Shown here: positions 26,901 to 38,160 of the stretch, one piece after another
Position numbering within the stretch: position 1 is the first letter of the stretch
Layout: each line of letters opens with the position of its first letter
Assembly (NCBI RefSeq): GCF_014805625.2
Contig: NW_023998427.1
Location: 3,104,092-3,168,091, forward strand
Direction: 5' to 3'
DNA from: Glossina fuscipes
Lineage: Eukaryota; Arthropoda; Insecta; Diptera; Glossinidae
Length of the DNA: 64,000 nt
The notes under the pieces: generated by a model
What the model saw: only the letters and a program-made list of their open reading frames with translations
Told to the model about the DNA's origin: nothing
The model's database searches: none
Translations under genes and position numbers: made by a program

Positions 26901-27990
26901 TACTATCAATTTGACACAACAGACACAACTTTCTGCACTTTTACACTTAATGTGCAAAGTGATTGATCCCTTGATAGTTGTAAGCAAATTTTTGCTTTGT
27001 ATCGAGAAATCGAGTTTACAGAATACTTAAGATCAAAAGGCTCCTGCTCGTGTTCGTAAAATTATGTTTTGGTCGTTTCGATTGAATACAACGATAAAGA
27101 ACAAAAAATAAAATTGAATTTTTCTCTATAGCGTCTTTTTAATCAATTGCTTTTCATTTATTTATACTTACATCATTACATAAAAATTAAAATCTTCGAA
27201 TATCCTGTAATTATCCTGAACAATGCGATGACGCAAATAGCTGTTATTCCGCACATAACCATTCGAATGGAAGGGAAATACTTCTAAGATTTCTTTAAAA
27301 TCCCAATTTCGGCATGATTTCGGAAAACATATCAATTGTTGAATTTTTTCATACTTTAGTAAATGGGCAAAAATCAAAGAGATCATCACTTAAAGTAAAC
27401 GCGTTGCGAAAAAATACTTATATCTCAACTAGTTTACTTACTTTATAATAATTATCAAAAGCAATTTCCATAAGATAGTGAGCAGAGACAATTTGAACAT
27501 CAAACGATATCACATAAGCGTAGTCATCCAATTTGTTTTTATACTTTTTATATTGTTGCGATAAAAATCGGCAAAGATGAGGATTATGTAGGCGGACGGT
27601 GGAACCGGCAAACACTGACCCACCATAGTAACTACTAGCGTCATACACTATCAAACATAAATTATATTAATATGTCTTAATATAGTCTTTAGATCTAAAT
27701 CGTTTAAACGCAATAATAAGTTTCTTACATTTAATCGCCCAATATTCCGCATGTCGTAAACCCTCAACGTATTCGTACATATCGGAAAAGCAATTTTCCG
27801 TTATGTTCCATTCTTTATCGCTAAACTCAAAGAAACGTATCATCGCGTATGGAGTAAATGTCTCAAAGGCATAACCGACACTAGTTATTATCGGAGCATT
27901 AGCGATCACTACCATACAATCACCGATTAATATGCACACCATTGCATTTATAAATTTTGTTAAAACATTTTCCGTTAAACTTTTAAACAT
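20027..27990 (-). CDS. Nose-resistant-to-fluoxetine-like (NRF/acyltransferase-3) protein, 3' end not found
   Basis: Multi-pass membrane protein of the nrf-6 family: an N-terminal Cys-bearing NRF domain followed by an acyltransferase-3 region. Family members are implicated in lipid or drug transport and lack a firmly known reaction. Exons: 27990-27729, 27647-27442, 27353-27172, 23782-23595, 23504-23219, 23124-23017, 21721-21556, 21474-21293, 21197-21046, 20191-20027; 1897 nt in one continuous frame with GT-AG borders. Visible: hydrophobic start; ENCFSDMYEYVEGLRHAEYW then LYDASSYYGG (family pattern WALKMYDAS); ICFPKSCRNW; first membrane segment near 23750; AHLCVHLV; SAFLMDLYFLINGTCLAYG; LTPSYIFILYA; CPQKLLGNLFYIDTFFP; CMPWTWFISLEIQFF (family pattern MPWTWYLAxDMQF); MPYLLGLCLGYF; and ILTCMTNFGG. 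The last exon ends in phase 1 at a GTAAGT donor, and the usual final 80-90 residues are missing. No disabling change was seen. Several positions are divergent from the family as I know it. Confidence 0.88.
22670..22966 (+). repeat. Hairpin-ended repeat inside NRF-like gene intron
   Basis: Contains GAGGTAGATCCACCTTTCAT and ends with GTGTAGGGTATTAATTGG and the clear palindrome GGGCCGCGGCCC, then ACTATAGTGTTTT. It is a good example of the family 3' end. A 5'-end piece of the same family (TACCCTACACCAATTGCG) starts at about 21808. Confidence 0.75.
24123..25141 (+). other. Coding-like segments of unknown identity, nested in NRF-like intron
   Basis: Three plus-strand stretches have protein-like composition and raised GC. 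24123-24260 lies between an acceptor (TTTACAG) and a donor (CAG|GTAAGT) and reads ERIHALTQRMKIVELHVEDR, then SLAKHNEHIGPAVLCQAG. 24402-24510 reads RFSIGRPNDDPIHYSDVMMN, then AELIDERNLTE. 24935-25141 reads GIWIKSLLQYIAWALSLLVE, then MGHLTRLDLFEVIFDGLF, and ends in TGA. Phases do not all fit, so it may be a relic gene or chance. No family was recognised. Confidence 0.28.
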
Positions 27991-28004
27991 TTTCGATGTT
28001 AATT

Positions 28005-28042
28005 TGCGACTGATTTAAAAATTCATTGTGCATAATATGTAC
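28005..28042 (-). promoter_or_regulatory. Possible core promoter of the NRF-like gene
   Basis: A TCAGTC initiator match lies on the minus strand (28013-28008) about 20 nt upstream of the ATG at 27990, with a weak TATTAT-like stretch about 25 nt further upstream. This would give a very short 5' leader. Alternatively AAATCAG here could be a splice acceptor after an untranslated exon. Confidence 0.28.
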
Positions 28043-28643
28043 GAGTGTATTCAAGCAATGGCCAGTACAAAAAACAAAAAAAAACAAAAAAAAAAAAATT
28101 ATGATCATCATCAAGCATTTCAACTAAATATTGTACGGATTATATTAATAAACAGAAGTTTTCTTTTTTCCACTCTCTTTTCATTTTCCGTTTTCTTTTT
28201 CTTATGGGTAAATTTCTTATATTTCTTTTTAATGTTTCTTTTCTCTTAGACGTTTTTTTTTTTTTGCAATTCCAATGACCTTAATTAAAATAAGTTGTAC
28301 CCTGTATGCACAAAAAAAAATAAGAAAATTATATATGTATATATATATCACCAGGTTAAGTGAAGCGGTGTTCGAGATAAATAATCGATGAACGAATATT
28401 GATTAAAAAGTCTTCATAACAATATATTGATCTCTGTCCGCGTGGAAACCGTTTACTAATACTATCGTCACATATTAATTGATTATCATAACATAAACAG
28501 ATGTAAGCCGGCAGACAATCCCTGATTGATTATTCATTTTCGGAAACATTCTGCCGTTCATATCGCTTCTGATTCCCCAAGAAATAATCAAGCAAAAAAA
28601 TTATATTTGGCTGTGGTCATATCTTTTATGCCCTTCGCCGTTA

Positions 28644-28678
<35 letters not shown>

Positions 28679-30167
28679 GAAAAAATTTAATTTCCGTGCC
28701 CTATTAATAGTTTATGAGTAATAAGAAAAAAATGCGGAAGGAAAAGGTGTTCTCAGTTTTTGTTGTATAGACCTTTGACCGATTTAGGTCATTTTCAGAT
28801 TCTTTTGCATTTGCGCGGGTGATATCTTGAATTTGACGTAAGTCAAGAAGGTGTATGTGTTATGGGATTTTTGGAGCTTGGTTCTAGGCATTATAAAGGT
28901 TTTGACAAAAAAAATTAAATTGTGGGTAAACGTGCGTGGCTGTTCATTTTCATTTTTTTAACGGTGCTATGGTATCGCCCATAGAATATTTTTATAAGTT
29001 TACCTGTTGTCGTTTGTGGGTAATTACCAAATAAACCACTTTTGTACGCATTTACTTCGTCCGATTTGGTCCTTTTCTCATACCAACCTACTTACAAGAA
29101 CTTCCCACGTTTCTGTCGAATTTTAGCCCGATAACCGTATTTTTGCAGACAGGAGAATATTTACAACAGACATTACATAGATGGATCGACGGACATGCTT
29201 AAATCGGTCCAGAATTTAATGCTGATCAAAAATAAGTACTTTTTCTGCGATCTGAGAAGCTTCCCTAAATCGTGATGGTGATGGGTATAAAGAGAGAAAA
29301 AACAGGATTTCTTTTAAGGTCAGGATTCTACAGACAGCAAACATACGACCGTTCATGAAAAAGGCATATTCACTTATATTATATATGTCTGTAGTATTCC
29401 GTTTGAATAACTTATTCGGAAAAAATATGCATCGTTAAGGGCTCTGAATTTCATATATCATAAATATTTGATTTTATCACTTATTTCGTTCTCACTATTC
29501 TTTAGTAAGTGCACATGCAAACTCAGGTATCCAAGGACCCCAAGCCTAAACATTGAAGATATTATGAATCGTAAAGTGGATTTAACTTTAACTGCCTTCC
29601 TATCTGTCTGTCTCTCTCCAAATGCTCTTAATTTCTTTTCTCTATTCCTATCTGATTTCAGAATGGAATGGAATTCACAAAAGGAGGTCAAGTTTGCTTG
29701 AATTTTGTATGAAAATAATACAAGTTTCCCTATATAGCCGTTTATGAAAATAGATTAATTTGAGACTCTCTACAGTCGCAAGAGCAAAGAGAAGGCGGTG
29801 AAATTTAGCAGAAGCATTCCTTAATCAACTTAGACTCTAAATTTAAGAAATCCATGTGATCAACCACAATGAATGCCCACAACGTAGAAGTAATTGTAAC
29901 AACTTAAGAAAAACGTCGACTCATTTCTCGTGCTTTCATCTATAAATTCCGACACGATGAGTGCATCGGAAAACTGTTACTAGTATATTTAGCAGAAGCA
30001 CCTGCATACTCGGTCCGAAAATGCACAAGGTTAGTTAACTATTAAGTCCACAATTATCGATACAATTTTTATTCTTATTTGTCTCTGATTTATTCCAATT
30101 GGATGAAAAAGATACTAATAAATATATATACATAGTGTCCCGGAGAACATAAATTCAAAACGTTCAC

Positions 30168-30323
30168 CTGCGAATGAATTGCTGTTTTCAACGGTGAACA
30201 ATTCTCATAACATCTTTCAAGCCAATGCGTAGTTTCAGTGGAATTTTTCCTCATCAAAAAGCGATTAATAAGCGATGCCTGAAATTTGGAATTGGCAATG
30301 CCACTAAAACCATCGCAATTCAT
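30168..30323 (-). other. Isolated open frame with donor, unknown
   Basis: An ATG at 30323 opens 52 codons (MNCDGFSGIANSKFQASLI, then WLERCYENCSPLKTAIHSQ) up to a weak donor, CAG|GTGAACG. Several Cys and a non-repetitive composition make it worth listing, but no partner exon or family was found. Confidence 0.2.
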
Positions 30324-30806
30324 GAATAAATAATCGCGAACCTTTACTTCGAGTTAACTTATTTTCCAACTTAACATAAGGAAAGTTAAAGGGAACATTT
30401 GACGGGAACTTTATTTTTGTTTATGCCGTCACCCTAATTTCAACTCACGAACAAAAAGATAAATATACCTACCTACTTTAATTGTGTATTCAAGCTGAGT
30501 ACACGCAGCGATATGTACTTGCTTTACATTCGCAAAAATTTGTTTCGTTAGCTAAAGGAGATCGCTGTCTAATCTCAAATTTCGATTTTGAACAACCGGA
30601 TCCTGCCTAAAGTTTGTCGGTACCTTACTTGTCATTTTCGTGCTGAAATCTAGGAACCTAGACCATGCCAAGCATAGTTAACTAACTGTTGTATATTCTG
30701 ATGATCTTCCTTAGATGAGTAAATGTTATCAACCGGGTGCATGATCTTCTTACATTGAAACTTTTTAAGATTCGTCTCTTAGGGCTTAAATTAAACTTCA
30801 TTTACC

Positions 30807-30810
<4 letters not shown>

Positions 30811-30872
<62 letters not shown>
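30811..30872. repeat. (TA)31 microsatellite
   Basis: Uninterrupted TA run of about 62 nt. It is the longest dinucleotide array in the window; a second (TA)-rich block is at 20866-20957. Confidence 0.92.
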
Positions 30873-30877
<5 letters not shown>

Positions 30878-31002
30878 ATATTTGATCAAATACTAAGTTG
30901 AATGAAAAAATCTTATCCATTATTCCACATCTCAATTCCATCGCCTTCATAACACTCAGGTATTATTCCTTATTAACAATTTGTTCGTGTGGCAAAACAA
31001 AT

Positions 31003-31410
31003 TCATAAGTGAACATAACTGCCAATATGACCAAACTCTTTTTGCACGGTATTGTCTCTATTCTGCTCGAGTAGATGTAGAGTCTCATCTCTCGTAATAG
31101 TGCCTTTCATGATGTCCTGATAATTGGAAATTATTGTGTCCCAGGCCATGTAAAACGCAAAAAAGATCTGCAACAGTTGAATATCTACCTACAATAGATG
31201 TCGAAATATACACAATGCTGCAAACGCAGCATTATACAAACAATTAAATTCATGATATACAGCGAAGAGTAACAGCGAAGTTTTTATATGAAAAATTATT
31301 ATTATATTTTTTTGTTTACCGTATGTATATAATAAAAATGACTATAACTTTTACACTCTTCTACTTCGCCAAACTCTGATGCATTTAAATAATTTTTTGC
31401 AAATTCTTTA
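31003..31410 (-). CDS. Unassigned coding-like exon pair
   Basis: I do not recognise this gene. The last exon candidate, 31167-31003, follows a good acceptor (CTGTTGCAG) and encodes 54 residues ending in TGA: FYMAWDTIISNYQDIMKGT, then LHLLEQNRDN and EFGHIGSYVHL. An upstream open stretch, about 31410-31320, reads EFAKNYLNASEFGEVEECKS and ends at a donor, ACG|GTAAAC, in matching phase. Residue use is balanced, unlike the neighbouring AT-rich frames. No further exons were found up to 32.3 kb, so this may be a relic or the tail of a gene with long introns. Confidence 0.3.
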
Positions 31411-32540
31411 CTTATTCATTAAGCACAAGGTATTTGGCTTCTTTATGATGTGCACTCGTAACGCTTGGTAGATGATGAACTGTAATTGCCTCCATTAGCT
31501 ATGCCAAATAAAAGTGTAAATGTTTTTCATGAGGTAATCTTGTGTATAATGCATGTAATTAACCATATTGGTCAGGCGCCGATACCGCAAACAAATACGT
31601 GTTTTAATATTCATGCTAGGAGAGGCATTCTGTGAATTGAATAAATGGAGTAAGCATTAATGTTTTTGTGTTTCTTTTTTACATTTATAACATGGGAAAG
31701 TAATGACGAAAGACCTATTTTTATTCCATACACCACTTATCGAACAAGGGGATATTACAGTTTGCGCGGATATATACAATATACAAAGTGAATTGGAATC
31801 AAACCCACCTATTATCAAATCGATCAATTGAAAATCACTTTCTAAATTGATCGAACATTGTCTATCCGTCCGTAGAACCTTGTTTCAAAGGCAACAAAAA
31901 TGAATCAGTAGAGTATATATATGTGATCATGGAAAAAAACATTTTTTTTTTTTCGATTATTTGCATCATGTAAGGTAAGACAATTTAAGTACACTCGGGC
32001 AGCTATATTTTACATTGCATGCATTAAGCCACTTTAGCGGATTGAATTTGTTGTAAATACACTACTTCTTCATTTTTCGTTGTCATTTGAAAATATCTTG
32101 TGAACAATGAAAACGAGGAACAAAGGAAAACGACAAAGAAATTGTGAAGAGTAACTAGATTCTTTGCTTTAGAATCAATTTGATGTGTATAAGTGTGTTG
32201 GAAATAGAACAAATTCTTGCATTTAAGTTATCGCTTCTAGAAGAGGTAAGATAAATTTCGTTGAGTATTCTTCAGTGGCTCTCGACGATTGAATTACCCC
32301 TATTCTGTCGTTGGCAGGGTACTTTTAAAAACTATAAAAACTACACGGCCGTTCAATAAGCCACGTTTTTGTTTTCGTTTTTTTTTTACTGAGAATACAA
32401 ACGCCTCGATTTTTACTCGATCAAGGCCAGTCAACGACTGGATATATAAAAATTCAATTCACTTTAAACAGCAAGGTAGTTGAACATAGAAAAAGTTCAA
32501 ACTTGAAATGGATATTTTCACAAGAGATTCAAAGCACAAT

Positions 32541-32564
32541 GTGTGTGTGTGTGTGTGTGTGTGT
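32541..32564. repeat. (GT)12 microsatellite
   Basis: Uninterrupted GT run in intergenic DNA, with no associated gene. Confidence 0.9.
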
Positions 32565-33492
32565 ATTAGTGGCAGCATGCATTGATTGACCGACCGCACC
32601 TAGTGGGACTTACTTCCTCCAACGAAACAGATTAGTTTCATGACAATTACTTAAGTATTTGCCAAGACACGTAAAGGAAACGGCCACGTCATTCGGAATT
32701 CGCGGAAAAATCGAACTCTACATCGAAAAAAATCAATATCAAGAAATATCAAGGAAGCAGATGAACCCCTCAAATAATTGTAAGTAAAGAAAACGAAACT
32801 TTATTATTTTAAATAAAGAAGATGGAGGAGTACTTAAGTCTACTTAAAAGATATTGGAAACTGAAGCTCTGAAAGCTATTGGTACAATTTATCGCATTAA
32901 AAAAAAAAACAAATTTATAAATTTCAAAGTACAAATACGAAGTTATATGAGGTTGCAAGAGGCAGGTGTGGATGGTATGCGAAATGGAAATTTATAATCC
33001 ACCGGTATTTTATGGCGGTTCCATTAGACCACCACTGCCAGAACTATATGGTTCCTCACTACAAACCTCATCTTCGCAAAAGGGGCGGTTTAGGAGGCCT
33101 TATTGTGCGCGAAAGACGCTCCTCTTTGTTCTATCAAGGAGCGTCTTGCACAGTGTACAATGAACATGTTTAGAGTCCTTTTCTTTAGGGATATCTCTTA
33201 TTGTTTCGTTTTTTTTTTTTTTTCTTTCCAAATAATTATGACGTTGCAAATATTGAACTTTAATTTACCCTGCCTTTCTAAATAATTAAGGCATTGAAGA
33301 ATTCCTTTGAATAATGTCAAATACGTAATAAAATTTTGATTTTCAGTCTTGTGATTTTCCTCCTTTCATACAAAGTTTGTTTCCAGACACGAGTGTCTTC
33401 CCGTTTTTCTCTGATATTCCATCGTTGTTTAACATAATCAAATTCCTCCTTCTTTGTTTTCACTTAGCCGTTCCTCTGCTTCAGCGTCTTTT

Positions 33493-34380
33493 TGTACCCT
33501 ACACCACTTGCGGAAGAAGGCACATAAAGTCTGTGCGCACGTATGTAGCACGCAAAAGGTTTTAAGATAAACGCATTTTTTATTATACCACTCGATTCAG
33601 AATCATTATTCTCAATAGATCAAAGCCTGCCTGTCCGTCTGATATCTGTCCATGTAAATTTGTGCTCAAGCTACAGGTCGCGATTTTTAAGATATTTTGA
33701 TAAAATTTGGTATACTAACATACTTTGGCCCAACGCCAAGCGCTATTGAAAACTGTTTAAATTGGTCCCCTTTTTTGACCACATACCATATAACAACCTA
33801 TTTTGAAAAATCGTTATATGGGAAAAATTGCAATTTTCAAAATATCTCTGCAAAAATGGCTAACCAATAGTATTTAGGCATTCTAAATTGGACCGGCTGG
33901 TGCAAATTTTTGAACCCCCTCTAATATAACAAAAACTAAATTTCATATGACAAAAAGCACTAATTTTCAATGCTTCATGATGAAAATCAGATTATAATAG
34001 TAATTTAAGATAAAAAAATCGTCTATATCAAATTTAGACTATTTCGACCTACTTTTTGGATCCTACTCTGTCTATAGATTTTCACGAAAACTGTTATTTT
34101 GTAGGGCAGACAAGTCCAGATTTTATAATATAATATAATATATACATAATAGTAGTTTGATGCAAAAATTAGCTACACTCTCTAGGGCACAACGATTCTT
34201 ATGGAAAGTAAATCTTTATTTGCTACGAGATCTAATTTTTAGTATACAGTCCCATAATAGTAAGTTATTATAAAAATAAGGTATAATTTTTCTGTTCTAT
34301 GGCATAAATAAGAATTATGTTAGACAATGTGGTGTTAAGCAATTAATAGTCGGCCTAGCCCGACTATAATACTTTCACAT
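33493..34380 (+). repeat. Hairpin-ended intergenic repeat, long copy
   Basis: Starts with TACCCTACACCACTTGCGG and ends with GTCGGCCTAGCCCGAC then TATA. In between it carries the family blocks CGATTCAGAATCA, CCTGCCTGTCCGTCTG, CTACAGGTCGCGATTTTTAAG and AAAATTTGGTAT. At about 890 bp it is one of the longest copies. No coding capacity was seen. Confidence 0.75.
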
Positions 34381-34479
34381 ATTTATTAATATTTCCTACT
34401 TTAAATAAGATGTTTTTTTTTTTTAATGTTTCAATAGCTGGTAGGAGATAGAACTCCTTAACTTACAGAATGAGGAACA

Positions 34480-35192
34480 CGCCTGCAGTACTACATCAAG
34501 TAAGGATATCTCTCTTTTTCAAATATAAAAACTTGCTTTTTATTCATTATTCATAAACTACAGCGGATAAATCTAGAAGTACATTCTGTGGGCAATCTCT
34601 GCAGAAATGCAAAAAATCAGCCACGCCTACTCAATTTTAAAATGCATCTTAACTTCATTTTTCATTATAAAATACAGAAGTACTATTCATGAAAAGCCTT
34701 ATACGGAGTGTGGTCGAAGAAATAGATTATTGTAGTTTAAATTTGGTTCATTTAATTTTAACGTCAAATCATGACCACATGTCCATCATAAACGGTGATA
34801 TCCAAAAAGTAGACGTACGTGGTCCAAATTCAATAAGGTAGATTTCTTTGTCGATTTACTATTATGAACTATTGAAAATTATACCTTTTCACCATAAAAG
34901 ATTATTGAACGGGGTTTCAAAAATGTATCCCAGCCGGACCAAATTATTCATATCAGCATAGAATGTCGAAATATGATTGCCCAGCGACATTTGTCAAGAA
35001 ATGCTGAAAATTGGAATTATTCCCCCCACAACTTTACAATACAAGGCTTTATATGGGACGTGGTGGAAAAAGTAGACCAAATGCCATCAAAATATATTAA
35101 AACCTCCGACCTGTAGACTGAACAAAATGACTTAAGTTTATCTTAAGACCTTAATATGCCCTTGTACCATAAGTGGTGTAGGGTATAAAAAT
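34480..35192 (-). repeat. Hairpin-ended repeat, opposite-orientation neighbour copy
   Basis: Read on the minus strand it begins at 35192 with ATACCCTACACCACTTATGG and contains the CTACAGGTCGGAGG block. It lies tail to tail with the copy at 33493-34380. The left boundary is approximate. Confidence 0.6.
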
Positions 35193-37121
35193 ACTCAAAT
35201 GACTTTAAAAAAATGCACTTTCAAGAAAAAGAACATTTTGTTTTGAATTTTACTCTCACTAACCCGCAATCTATCTTTTATTTAAAATTCAAGCACATAT
35301 CCAACAGAAGCACAATAATTCTGCTAATTTTCACTTATACTGACGTAAATCAAATAGACTTTATTCAAGTATTCATTTATTTACTATTTTTTTTTGTGTT
35401 TTTTTATTTTCTTTTTGTTTAATATATTTATTAATGTTTATTTAACACTGAAATATAATAATTAATAATTTTCCTTGTTGTGAGATTTGTTTTTTATTAA
35501 GATTTTTTTTTCACCGTTATTGTTATCTAACAGATTACTATATATTTTTAGTTTTATTCGTTTCCTTTCTCATCTTTTTTCTTTTCTTCCTTTTCATTTT
35601 GTTTTGATATAATTCTTAATCGTTTCGTATAATTTATTCATTCCGAATATATGAAGAACAGCGAGCGAGTCGTCTCTCTATGCTCGTTTTGTAAGTTTTA
35701 ACGATAAATATTCAAAATCGATATAATTCATAATAAGTAGATACAATAATAAATTCACACAATTACAAGTTACAAATACGTACGCACGTATACGCTCAAA
35801 AATTTTTAATATAAATTTATAAAATACGACAAAAAACGACGAAATAAGGAAACGCCAACATGACATAACGATATAAAGTCAAATTGTGAATCCATCTCTA
35901 AATCTCAGTTAATGGTAAACAAATAACATAAGAAAATCGAAAAAATTCCTCAATTCAATCTTCAGAATGATATTTTATATTTAATATAAGCTTTTTTTCT
36001 CCTTAATATTTCTTTTTTTGTTTTTTTCTTTTTTTGTTTTTTGAGGCTATGTGTGTATGGGTTGACATCTTTTCGTTTTCGCTATTTCTTTTTTTTTTTT
36101 CTTAATTTTTTAAATAATTTGTTTTTGTTTCGTTTTTTACTGATTTTTATTTAACATCTTATTATTGTCATTTTTAATTAGTTAACGTCATTATTATTAT
36201 TTTTATTATTATAACATTTTTATCATTTGTTGCCATCTTCCATCGTTTGCAGCAGTTGCATGTGTGTATTTGTAAGAAATTAAATGTAAAAAATTAAATA
36301 ATTAAATTAATAAATAAATGAACAAGTCTTCTTAATTTAATTTCGTTCGCCCTCACAACACGAAAATCTCGCGGTCTTGTTCCTTTGCATAAAATCACCT
36401 TTATTTAAATATAAAACTGTTAACAGCAGTTACGCCTCTTTCATCTCAAAAGTTCCATCGAAAGACATGACATAAAAAGCCCAAATTACAAATAAAATCG
36501 AGACAAATTGGCTGTTGGCGAACGCAGTCGCAATTCGGAGTACCCGAAAGTACCCATGTGATAAAGAAGAATCACTTGTCGCTTGGCTTGACACGTATTA
36601 CGACTCAAAACCATAAAAGTGATAATAAATGATTATTACCTTAGCACTTCCATGACACTGACACTAATAACCAATTCGAACATACATTTGATACATTCAT
36701 TCATCTATTCCTTCATTCCACTCTTACATGATATGGAACTCTTCACACAATCAGCACAATCGCGTTGCAATTTAATCTGTCACGCGCCGATCTCGATCAT
36801 GTCGTTGTTGATTTTCTATTTTCACATCTTTTTTATTTAGAACAGTGTTGCAGGTCATTTTATTTTCGTCTCAATATTTCCATTTGTGTTATAGTTCTTA
36901 TTAAAGTAGTAACTAGTGTTTGTGTTAATTTAAATGCAAAAAAAAAAAAAAAAAAGAAGAAGCAATATTCTCATTAAGAAATGGTTAAAATAAAAATTTC
37001 AAATTATTAAAACGGGTTCTTAACATAAAAGCATAAATTGTCCAATAAATTTATTAATATTATCGTTATTATAATTCTAAGGCTAAAGAGTCGTAAAGCA
37101 CTAGCCTATCTAAGATTATTT

Positions 37122-37222
37122 ACTTTATTGAAAAACTCTATCGCACTATAGATTTGTACCTGCGACCATTGAGTTGCTAATCGGTATCCTTTGCCTACTC
37201 CACCACACAAGGTTATGAAATA
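37122..37222 (-). repeat. tRNA-like SINE copy (candidate), minus strand
   Basis: Minus-strand GGTGGAGTAGGCAAAGGATA, CGATTAGCAACTCAATGG and GCAGGTACAAATCTATAGTG align with 18336-18432 in the same order. A shorter possible relative is at about 8741-8800 (GAGTAGGTAAGAGTC, GATGTTCAAAATC). Confidence 0.45.
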
Positions 37223-37429
37223 AAGAACTAAGCTCTTTAGACTTTTCTTTTTTTTAATATCTTTTGGATAAATATCTTATCTAAAAAATCGTTATAATTT
37301 TTACAAAAATAGTTTTTAGAAAACGCAAAAACATTTCAAGTCATATTTTTGCCAAGAATTTTGATAAAAAAAAAAAAAGAAAAAAAAAAAGGTTTTTTGC
37401 TTAATTGAAAATTTGTTTTCAAATTTTTT

Positions 37430-38160
37430 TATACCTATTACCGAAGGATGAGGGGTATATGCATTTCATCGAGACGTTTGCAACATCCAGAAAGAAGCCT
37501 CAGATATCAACACCAAATTCTAAACCGATTTAACCATGTCCGTCTGTTTGTGGGAAATACACACTCGGTCGCAAATATGCAACAAATTTAGCACAAAGAT
37601 TGAAAAATGCCGCTCACAAATTACCATAAAATTGGAGCCAAATCGATCAAAGTTTACCGCCAAAGAACAATGCAACCTTAAACCGCCTCTTTTTGCAAAA
37701 ATAAAGAAAATTTGGTTTTTTGCTTACCACTTATAAACGACACAAATGCCAGCGTCTGTAGAAAAGTGGAAAAAATTGGCTACGCTTTCTCAATGTTATA
37801 GACCGTCTCATCAAACCGTTTGCAATACTCAGAAAGAAGCCTCAGAGACTATGCTTAAAGTCTACATATTATTGATCACTATCAAAAGGTTCGGTCTGAA
37901 TCGAATATAATTTTCTTACTTATTTTAATTATTTTCAACAATATATTTTAAAGAATTTTCTATAAAAATTTATTCGAACATTATTCTTCTTCATATTTTT
38001 TATATCCACCACTGACGGATTGGGGTATACTCATTTTATTATTTTTTTCATTCTGTATGTAACACCCGGAATGAAGCTTCAGCCACCTCACAAGGTACAT
38101 ATATATTTTGGATGAGCACGAACTGATTAACCTATGCCTATCCATCTTTATGTCTGAGTG
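37430..38160 (+). repeat. Second intergenic repeat family, tandem partial copies
   Basis: Copies begin TATACCTATTACCGAAGGAT (37430) and TATATCCACCACTGACGGAT (38000), followed by GGGTATA and CAACATCCAGAAAGAAGCCT-type blocks, then CCGATTTAACCATGTCCGTC. Minus-oriented relatives with CTTAAATCGGTTTAG-type cores are near 25430-25600, 29130-29300, 54990-55110 and 55420-55560. They are non-coding. Confidence 0.6.
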
